This document shows positions 58,140-64,000 of a stretch of DNA of 64,000 nucleotides, one piece after another. The translations under genes were made by a program, and so were the position numbers. This stretch comes from Candidatus Gastranaerophilales bacterium (GTDB lineage Bacteria; Cyanobacteriota; Vampirovibrionia; Gastranaerophilales; Gastranaerophilaceae). The notes beneath the pieces were generated by a model, which was not told where the DNA came from, searched no databases, and worked only from the letters and a program-made list of their open reading frames with translations. Position 1 is the first letter of the stretch. Every line of letters starts with the position of its first letter. The stretch covers positions 62,001 through 126,000 of the forward strand of contig CALUXX010000005.1 of the NCBI GenBank assembly GCA_944324845.1, given 5' to 3'.

Positions 58140-58496
58140 ATGAAAAATATCTTATTAACTTTAATTGTATTATCATTCAGTGCAATTTCTACGTACGCAC
58201 TTGAACCATTAATAATTGAACCGCTTTATGGTAATGGAAATACTCAAGTGACAGCTCCTGTAAATAATAATGTTCAAAATACTCAAACTGTCGAAGTTCC
58301 TGCAGCAACAGAAGTTTCTGCAACTCCTAAAACTCCTCAGTATCCGCCTAATATGGTTCCTCAAAATGCTGCGGCTGAAGGTTTGCCTGTTACAAGAAAA
58401 ACACCTTCAACAAGAGTTAGAATTGAAACTAAGCAAGGCAGCAGAACTAATACACAATGGAATCCTGGTGGTAAAGGTACAAGATCTTATTTTTAA
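58140..58496 (+). CDS. Small secreted Pro/Thr-rich orphan protein
   Basis: A signal peptide (MKNILLTLIVLSFSAISTYA) and a low-complexity mature part rich in Thr, Pro, Val and Asn, ending with a basic Ser/Thr stretch (TRVRIETKQGSRTNTQ). No domain is recognised. TAGGAGATG precedes the start. A terminator lies just downstream and overlaps the convergent nrdG end. Confidence 0.7.
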   Translation: MKNILLTLIVLSFSAISTYALEPLIIEPLYGNGNTQVTAPVNNNVQNTQTVEVPAATEVSATPKTPQYPPNMVPQNAAAEGLPVTRKTPSTRVRIETKQGSRTNTQWNPGGKGTRSYF

Positions 58497-58521
58497 TCGA
58501 TAGTTTTATAAATATTTTTAT

Positions 58522-58555
58522 AGAAAAAGCACCTTGTTAATAAGGTGCTTTTTCT
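58522..58555. terminator. Bidirectional terminator overlapping the end of nrdG
   Basis: AGAAAAAGCACCTT (58522-58535) pairs with AAGGTGCTTTTTCT (58542-58555). The right arm encodes the last residues of NrdG (EKAPY region), so coding and termination are shared. Confidence 0.82.
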
Positions 58556-59058
58556 ATTGTTTTTGTTATATCTTCATAAAGAACAACTTGCCCTGATTTT
58601 AGTGATTTTTGGACATCTATTATTCTTTGATTTGAACTTCCTACCCAATGTAAATTATTATCATTCAATTCTTTTACAAATCTGCCATCCAGAAGTACAT
58701 CAATGTATTTCATTAAAGGTTCATTTTGAACATCTTCCCAGTGAAAACCCGTATATGACCATACTGTTTTTTCAGGATATTCTTCTTTGATTTTTTTAGC
58801 TAATCTGCAAATTTCTTCTCTATTAAATGGATGAAGCGGATCCCCGCCACTAAAAGTTATTCCTGCTATATGCGGTTTATCTAATGCTTCAAAAAGTTCT
58901 TTTTCTGCATCTTCATCAAAAGGTATTCCGCCTGCCAAATCCCAAGTTATTGGATTTTGACAGCCTTCGCAGTGATGGGTACATCCGGATACCCATAACA
59001 CTACTCGTAAACCTTCGCCATTTAACATATCATCTTTTGTTATATTGTGATAATTCAT
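58537..59058 (-). CDS. nrdG: Anaerobic ribonucleotide reductase activating protein
   Basis: NrdG is the radical-SAM enzyme that makes the glycyl radical of NrdD. The 173-residue protein carries C26, C30, C33 (GCTHHCEGCQNP) and the GGDPLHPFN motif. It starts three bases after nrdD, so both are on one transcript. Confidence 0.95.
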   Translation of the reverse strand: MNYHNITKDDMLNGEGLRVVLWVSGCTHHCEGCQNPITWDLAGGIPFDEDAEKELFEALDKPHIAGITFSGGDPLHPFNREEICRLAKKIKEEYPEKTVWSYTGFHWEDVQNEPLMKYIDVLLDGRFVKELNDNNLHWVGSSNQRIIDVQKSLKSGQVVLYEDITKTIEKAPY

Positions 59059-59061
59059 AAA

Positions 59062-61326
59062 CTACATGCTCACTCTGTCTTTGATTTCTTCCATTTTGTG
59101 ATCTGCCAGTCTTGAATCACCTTTTACTCTTGAATATGCAAGATATCCATTCATACGATCTATTTTGGTTAAGTTCTTAGAACCGCATTTTGGACATACA
59201 TCCATATTTAATTCTTGGTGTCCGCAATCATCACAATATGATAATGATAAGTTTACTCCTTCATAAAATCCTTTATCCATAGCTCGTCTTAGTAATGTTT
59301 CAACGGCTTTTGTATTATATGATATTGGATATTTTACGTATTGAATTTTTCCACCGTTAAATAAATCCCAGAATCTACCTTCAATATCTTGTTTTTGAAT
59401 AGGGCTTATTTGTTCTGAAACGTGACAATGGAATGAATTTGATACATAAGGTTTATCTGATACATTTGCTACAATTCCAAATTTGTTTCTGAATTGTTTA
59501 ACTTGTAATCCACAAAGATTTTCTGCCGGTGTTCCGTATATTGCATACAAAATGCCGTCTTTTTCTTTGAATTCTTGTGTTTTCTTGTTAATGTATTCCA
59601 TAACTTCAAGTGCAAATTCACCATCTTCTACAAGTGATTTTCCGTTATATACTTGTTGTAATTCGTTTAATGCTGTAATACCAAATGATGCTGTAGATGA
59701 TTTTAATACAGGCTTAATTTTGTCGTGTATTCCTAAATGTCCGCCTAAAAATCCTCCTTCACAGAATCCTAATGGATTTATACTTGCTTTCATTTCGCCA
59801 AGATAGTTATATGTTCTAATGTGTATTTTTCTTATTATTTCAAGATAATAATCTAATACTTCATAGAAATCTTTACTTTCTTGCTGTGCTTTTGAATAAA
59901 TCATTGGTAAGTGTAAGCTGATTGCTCCAATATTAAATCTGCCTACAAAAACCGGTTTATCGTTTTCATCTGCAGGTTTCATTCCACCTTTTTCAAACCA
60001 TGGTGATAAGAATGCTCTACATCCCATTGGTGAAATTACTCGTTTATATTTTTTGTAGATTGATGCTACATATCCATCACCTGTTAAACTTAGCCAATCT
60101 GGATACATTGTCTTTTTAGAGCATTCAACACCTGCGTGGAATAATTTTTCTAATGGTTTTCCTTCTCCGTGTAATTCTTCATCATATAAGAATACAATTT
60201 TAGGGAATAATACTGGTTTTTTACATTCTTTTTTACCTTGACCGTTTTGACGTGTTTTTAAACAAGCTAATGTTGCCATTACTTCAAATTCGTCTTGACC
60301 AAGACCTGTTGTTACTGTGATGAATGGATAATCACCACGTGATGATGCCACTGTATTGAATTTGTATTCCCATCCTTGGAATCCTTGTTCAAAATCGTGT
60401 TGTACATCTTTTAATGCTTCTTCTTTTGCTTTTTCAAAGGATAAGCCTAAACAAATGTATTTTTCATATTGTCTGTCATAAGTCTTTTTAGCGTATGGTG
60501 CAAGAATTTTGTCAACTTCTGCAACTGTAAAGCCTCCATATTGTTGGCTTGCTGCTGCCATTACAATATCACCGATAACATCAAATGCTACATCCAAACT
60601 CTTTGGTTCGTTGTACCAAATGTTACCCATTTCAAAACCGCCTTCTAGTACGGATTTTACATCAAATAAACAGCAGTTCATTGTGTCTCGTCTTGCGCAC
60701 ATATCATGAATGTATATATAGCCATCTTTGATTGCTTGAATTTCTTCTACTGTTAAGAAGAATTTTTTGTATAATTCTTTGTTTAATTCATTGAATATCA
60801 ATGAACGTTTTGTTGATACTAATGTTGAATCTGCATTGGCATTTTCTTTGTCGCCAATGTACATAATTCTTTGTGATTCTTTGTAAACTTTATCTAACAT
60901 TGCAACAAAGTCTGTTTTATAATTTCTATAATTTCTATAACTTTTTGCAACTAGTGGATTTATGCTTTCTAATGCGCTTTCTACAATGTTATGAATTTCT
61001 AGTATAGAAATTTCTTTTTTGTTTAAATCAGAAACATTTTTATTTACAAAATCGCAAATTCTTTGAAGATCTTCTTCTGTGAATGTAACCATCATGCGTG
61101 TTGCAGATTTTTTTACGGCAACGACTACTTTTTGAACGTTATATTTTTCTTTTGTTCCGTCTTTTTTGATAATGCAAACATTTTCTGTAAGTTTTGATGC
61201 ACTGTCAAGAACTTGTTTTGAAAACATTACGTTTGAATCGTGTACTCTTTTTATAGCATCTGTAACGTGTGCGGATGTTATACCTACTACATTTCCTTCG
61301 TTATTTTTATTAACCGCATTTTGCAT
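59062..61326 (-). CDS. nrdD: Anaerobic ribonucleoside-triphosphate reductase
   Basis: NrdD makes deoxyribonucleotides under anaerobic conditions. The 754-residue protein has an N-terminal ATP-cone domain (VCIIKKDGTKEKYNVQKVVV), the large barrel (ICLGLSFEKAKEEALKDV), a C-terminal zinc site (CDDCGHQELNMDVCPKCG) and the glycyl-radical loop RMNGYLAYSR. The ATG at 61326 follows GAGGAGA; a longer frame to 61350 lies upstream. A structured leader precedes it. Confidence 0.96.
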   Translation of the reverse strand: MQNAVNKNNEGNVVGITSAHVTDAIKRVHDSNVMFSKQVLDSASKLTENVCIIKKDGTKEKYNVQKVVVAVKKSATRMMVTFTEEDLQRICDFVNKNVSDLNKKEISILEIHNIVESALESINPLVAKSYRNYRNYKTDFVAMLDKVYKESQRIMYIGDKENANADSTLVSTKRSLIFNELNKELYKKFFLTVEEIQAIKDGYIYIHDMCARRDTMNCCLFDVKSVLEGGFEMGNIWYNEPKSLDVAFDVIGDIVMAAASQQYGGFTVAEVDKILAPYAKKTYDRQYEKYICLGLSFEKAKEEALKDVQHDFEQGFQGWEYKFNTVASSRGDYPFITVTTGLGQDEFEVMATLACLKTRQNGQGKKECKKPVLFPKIVFLYDEELHGEGKPLEKLFHAGVECSKKTMYPDWLSLTGDGYVASIYKKYKRVISPMGCRAFLSPWFEKGGMKPADENDKPVFVGRFNIGAISLHLPMIYSKAQQESKDFYEVLDYYLEIIRKIHIRTYNYLGEMKASINPLGFCEGGFLGGHLGIHDKIKPVLKSSTASFGITALNELQQVYNGKSLVEDGEFALEVMEYINKKTQEFKEKDGILYAIYGTPAENLCGLQVKQFRNKFGIVANVSDKPYVSNSFHCHVSEQISPIQKQDIEGRFWDLFNGGKIQYVKYPISYNTKAVETLLRRAMDKGFYEGVNLSLSYCDDCGHQELNMDVCPKCGSKNLTKIDRMNGYLAYSRVKGDSRLADHKMEEIKDRVSM

Positions 61327-61410
61327 AATAAATCTCCTCTGATTTTGCAAGGCGCATGCTCCAACCTGTCTTTTCGCTAACCCTTACATTTGCCTTTTTA
61401 CAAGGCTTTC
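61327..61410 (-). promoter_or_regulatory. Candidate structured 5' leader of nrdD
   Basis: On the minus strand the leader can form GCCTT/AAGGC (61402-61406 with 61392-61396) and TGTAAGG/CCTTGCA (61388-61382 with 61352-61346). An AAATC/GATTT pair could place the GAGGA ribosome binding site in a loop. No known riboswitch consensus or NrdR box was recognised. The rest of the 61327-61707 gap is AT-rich, with only the terminator below. Confidence 0.35.
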
Positions 61411-61656
61411 TACCTTTTTACTATCCATAATCTCTTTCTTTAATTTTATCATGAATTTCAATAAAAGTTAATTGATTTGAGTCAAAAATAAATCCATTTA
61501 TCGATAAAATTTGAAATAAAATTTAACATTTTATCCCAAAAGTTTTTCTATTTAAGGGTTATGGTTTTATAAATAAAAATTACCAAATATTAAAACATGA
61601 TAAGAAGGATTAACATTTGTAAAAAATACACTAAATATTTGTTATTGCATGGGTAA

Positions 61657-61681
61657 AAAGCATGTCAAAAAGACATGCTTT
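61657..61681 (-). terminator. Terminator of the 529-residue orphan gene
   Basis: AAAGCATGTC and GACATGCTTT pair around a five-base loop; on the minus strand a T-run (TTTTTACCC) follows, just after the stop of the gene at 61708. Confidence 0.85.
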
Positions 61682-61707
61682 AGTAGTAGTGTGGTAAATG
61701 AATTATG

Positions 61708-63297
61708 TTATGCAGCGATTTTATTTTCTTGTTTTTTAGCTTTTGCTTTTGTTAGTTTGGCGTTTACCATAGGTAATAAATAACCTAGTGTTATGCCTGA
61801 ATATAACAAGCCTGAAATGTGGGCAACGTTTAATTTCCATAGATTTTTCTTTGCAAAGGCTGCACCTTTTGCGGCTATTTCTGTATGTGTTTTTAGATTT
61901 ACGTAATTTAGCCAATGTTTCAAACCTTTACCCGGTTTTGAGATATTAAACAAGTTTTCTTTCTTTCTATCAAGCAAGTTTGCTACTCCTTTTGCAGCAA
62001 AGCCGCCAAATACCAGCCAGTTTAGAAATCCGAAATAATCACGTGTTACAGATTCTCTTAATTCTGTTTCGTTATCTGATGCCATAAATCGACCTACGAT
62101 ATTTGCGGCATATACGGTTTTTATTGCATTTCCGCTTGTTACTGGTCCGGTGAATTGAAGTTTTCTTACAAAGTCTTTAGGGCTTTTTACTTTCATAACT
62201 CCAATTACCATTGCTACCATACCAATACTTGCTGCAAGTTTTTTGAAGAAGAAGGATTTGTTTTTATTATTGGTTTTATCTTGTTGTTGGGTTTTAGTTT
62301 CTGCAGGTGTTTGGGTTGCTGTTTTTGTTTCGTAATCTACATCACCTACAAATCCTTTTTTACCTGTACGTTTTTCTGTTAGTTTTCTGTTGATGTATTG
62401 GTTTGTTAATCCTAAAATTGATGCTCCCGTTAGCGCTCCGAAGATTTTAATTTTATTGATTTTTGCGATTTTAGTCAGTGCTTTATCTACATCAATATTT
62501 TTATTGGTGAAAATATCTTTACCCATGTCATAGGTATCTCTTAGGATAATTTCGAGTTTTTCATTCCAAGTTTTTCCGTTTACATTTACGGTTAAATATC
62601 TGTTTGCTCCTAATGCGTTTGTTAATCTGGTTTCTGCTATTTTTAAGATGTTATTTTTGTCTTCTTTGGCAATGGTTTTATCATTAATTATTTCGGTCAT
62701 TGTTTTGATAAAACCTTCTTTTGTTTTTAGTGTTTGTGGTGTGTGTTTGTATTTCTCGTTTCTCCAAGTTATATATGTCCAAGAATTTTCATCTACCCAT
62801 TTTACGTCTTTCCAATTTATTTCTGAAAATTTATTTATTTTTGCTCCGTCTTGTCCGCTTAAATTTTCAAAAACATTTTTTACATAATTTGTTGTATTAT
62901 TATCAGAATTTTTCCAAGCATTATGTAATGTTTTTACTGCATCTTCGCTAAACCAAGTGTTTGGACGAAGTTCAACTTCCGGCATTATTTTATTGGTTAT
63001 CATACGTGATATTCCATATGCTAAAAGCCCTGCTGATAAACAGTTAATAAAGGTTCCGCAAATTTCTCTGAAAAATGTTTCAAATCCGGCATCTTTATTT
63101 CTGTGTTTTGCATCGTAATAGGTTCTTGGTCCAACCATTGCGCCTAAGTCTATTAAAACTGCATTTGCCATTTCGTTAGTATCTAAGCTTCTTAATGCTC
63201 CGGTTAATATTCCATCCATTGCACCTTTAAATTGTGGGTTAATGTTAGTTCTTTGTCTGGTTTTTGTATTTGTATAATTATTTATTGTTAAGTCCAT
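61708..63297 (-). CDS. Lineage-specific membrane protein behind an attenuator-like leader
   Basis: The 529-residue protein starts at ATG 63297 with GGAAAG upstream. It begins MDLTINNYTN, with an FKG motif (INPQFKGAM) near residues 19-27. It has several hydrophobic regions: FINCLSAGLLAYGISRMI, KIFGALTGASILGLTNQYI, AASIGMVAMVIGVMKV and VAHISGLLYSGITLGYLLPM. Between them are charged loops and a Gln/Thr-rich linker (near residue 325). The C-terminus is Lys rich. No domain is recognised. The upstream region contains a leader ORF and terminator. The style resembles the proteins at 1-726 and 1166-2101. Confidence 0.75.
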   Translation of the reverse strand: MDLTINNYTNTKTRQRTNINPQFKGAMDGILTGALRSLDTNEMANAVLIDLGAMVGPRTYYDAKHRNKDAGFETFFREICGTFINCLSAGLLAYGISRMITNKIMPEVELRPNTWFSEDAVKTLHNAWKNSDNNTTNYVKNVFENLSGQDGAKINKFSEINWKDVKWVDENSWTYITWRNEKYKHTPQTLKTKEGFIKTMTEIINDKTIAKEDKNNILKIAETRLTNALGANRYLTVNVNGKTWNEKLEIILRDTYDMGKDIFTNKNIDVDKALTKIAKINKIKIFGALTGASILGLTNQYINRKLTEKRTGKKGFVGDVDYETKTATQTPAETKTQQQDKTNNKNKSFFFKKLAASIGMVAMVIGVMKVKSPKDFVRKLQFTGPVTSGNAIKTVYAANIVGRFMASDNETELRESVTRDYFGFLNWLVFGGFAAKGVANLLDRKKENLFNISKPGKGLKHWLNYVNLKTHTEIAAKGAAFAKKNLWKLNVAHISGLLYSGITLGYLLPMVNAKLTKAKAKKQENKIAA

Positions 63298-63331
63298 TTT
63301 CTTTCCGTTCCCAATATTTCTGAATACTAAA

Positions 63332-63355
63332 AAAGTCCCGTTCATACGGGACTTT
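63332..63355 (-). terminator. Attenuator hairpin before the 529-residue gene
   Basis: On the minus strand AAAGTCCCGT pairs with ACGGGACTTT around a four-base loop, followed by Ts, in front of the coding start. Its left arm can instead pair with CGGGACTTT at 63413-63421 in the leader ORF. This is the mutually exclusive fold of an attenuator. Confidence 0.7.
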
Positions 63356-63401
63356 AAAAATCTTTATTTAGGTATAATTTAAAAGTTTATAAATTCACAC
63401 A

Positions 63402-63476
63402 CTAAAAACTACAAAGTCCCGATTTTGAAACTTTGGTGGAGGAGGAGCCTGTTGTTGTTAATGTGTAATTAAACAT
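63402..63476 (-). CDS. Candidate 24-residue Thr/Ser-rich leader peptide
   Basis: An ATG at 63476 with AAGGTAG upstream opens a 24-codon frame ending TAG. Thr is at positions 5, 7, 8, 9 and 14, and Ser at 11, 12, 13, 17, 19 and 23. The three serine codons at 11-13 are all TCC and Thr14 is ACC; both codons appear uncommon in this AT-rich DNA. Codons 19-22 encode the antiterminator strand. Such a frame would be translated only as a regulatory sensor. Confidence 0.55.
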   Translation of the reverse strand: MFNYTLTTTGSSSTKVSKSGLCSF

Positions 63477-63505
63477 ATCTACCTTCATTCTATTATTACA
63501 TTTGT

Positions 63506-63535
63506 AGAATATCATAATTGATTAAAATTTGTCAA
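63506..63535 (-). promoter_or_regulatory. Promoter of the attenuated transcript
   Basis: On the minus strand TTGACA (63535-63530), 18 bases, TATTCT (63511-63506). The start of transcription would fall near 63499, about 23 bases before the leader ORF. Confidence 0.6.
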
Positions 63536-63557
63536 GATACCGATTGGATTAATTATT

Positions 63558-64000
63558 TTATACGGTTTCTTCCGGTGTTTTTAAAATTGTTTCATATTTA
63601 TCCAAATTTTCAAGTATTTGGTTAACTTTTTCTTCATCTACTGCTTTTTTTGTGACTATGTCATTATCTAATTTTGCTTGAACTGCCATTTTTAATATTT
63701 CAGGCATATTTATTGCTGTTGGTTTTTTGCTTGACAAATTGTCATAATAATCTTGTTCATAGTCTTTATTTATTCTAAGTTTCCAATTATTATCATTTTC
63801 GTGTCCGCCAACATTGTAGGTTTTATCTATTCCGAAAAAGTCTGCAAATGATATTTGTACTCTTTTGTGGGTGTAAAATAATTCCGCAAATTTTGCTTTA
63901 ATTCGTTCTGAATCATCTTGTGCTATTTTTTTACAAAACTCGTCACGTTCTATTTTTCGTTCAGGATTTGAGTTTAGTAATCCCGCTAAGTATAAAGGAT
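63558..64000 (-). CDS. malQ: 4-alpha-glucanotransferase, C-terminal part (partial)
   Basis: A frame is open from the right edge to a TAA at 63558-63560, giving 146 residues of the C-terminus. VQISFADFFGIDKTYNVGG followed by NNWKLRI near the middle is the conserved MalQ/DPE end (compare ...FGI..TYN.PGT...NW.LR...). A helical tail follows (AVDEEKVNQILENLDKYETI). It is the second GH77 gene of the window and looks closer to standard MalQ than the anchored one at 5976. Confidence 0.8.
   Translation of the reverse strand, partial: PLYLAGLLNSNPERKIERDEFCKKIAQDDSERIKAKFAELFYTHKRVQISFADFFGIDKTYNVGGHENDNNWKLRINKDYEQDYYDNLSSKKPTAINMPEILKMAVQAKLDNDIVTKKAVDEEKVNQILENLDKYETILKTPEETV

Noticed and set aside
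63402-63476. A plus-strand small RNA with the GGTGGAGGAGGAGCC stretch
   Set aside because: The promoter, short frame, U-run and downstream gene all fit the minus strand better; no plus-strand promoter was seen.

Overview
The window is strongly AT-rich and gene-dense. It looks like a contig from a non-photosynthetic relative of Cyanobacteria, most likely the gut lineage Gastranaerophilales (Melainabacteria/Vampirovibrionia). This rests on an LdpA homologue (an iron-sulfur protein otherwise known from cyanobacterial clock input), a yggS-sepF pair, outer-membrane genes (lptC, lptA, Skp/OmpH-like) without photosynthesis genes, and anaerobic signatures (nrdD/nrdG, a [FeFe]-hydrogenase HydG maturase, a CooC-type ATPase). 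The assignment is inference; no rRNA or marker tree is available here.

Layout. 1-6 kb: a partial lineage-specific membrane protein, thioredoxin, another membrane protein, rnhA-uvrD-like helicase, three tiny orphan genes and a DUF1858 protein. 6-13 kb: a membrane-anchored GH77-like protein, then a minus-strand block tgt, ndk, a nucleotidase-like phosphoesterase and dnaB. 13-19.5 kb: an orphan protein, a beta-sandwich/GT2 glycosyltransferase, comF, a secreted GxSxG hydrolase, an orphan, nagZ and a secreted Cys-containing protein. 19.5-28.4 kb (plus): thrS behind a structured leader, a class A beta-lactamase fold protein, ldpA, an Sfp-type transferase, glmU, hydG, Nudix and HAD hydrolases. 28.8-38.4 kb: folD-cooC, rplI, a ZIP transporter, yggS-sepF, ffh, secDF and dapA. 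38.5-45.8 kb (plus): lptC-lptA-TPR-dprA-topA and an N-terminally extended aroE. 45.8-52.1 kb: GH73 glucosaminidase, a nitrilase-fold protein lacking its cysteine, tandem DUF3137-like paralogues, fba and a glutamate-cysteine ligase. 52.2-58.5 kb: rsmA-ispE, map, an orphan, TPR membrane protein, Skp-like, lipA and a secreted peptide. 58.5-64 kb (minus): nrdD-nrdG, a 529-residue lineage-specific membrane protein behind an apparent leader-peptide attenuator, and the 3' end of malQ.

Most genes are housekeeping: replication and repair, translation, protein export (Ffh, SecDF), envelope precursors (GlmU, DapA, IspE, LptAC) and redox cofactors. Around a dozen orphan genes between them carry the most unusual signals: a shared N-terminal FG/FKG motif on unrelated proteins, a conserved bipartite promoter (TGTAACAAA-N12-TGAAA-N23/24-TATAAT) in front of three small orphan genes, and the attenuator at 63.3-63.5 kb with a Thr/Ser-rich 24-residue leader peptide. 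No rRNA, tRNA, CRISPR array, transposase or phage structural gene was seen.
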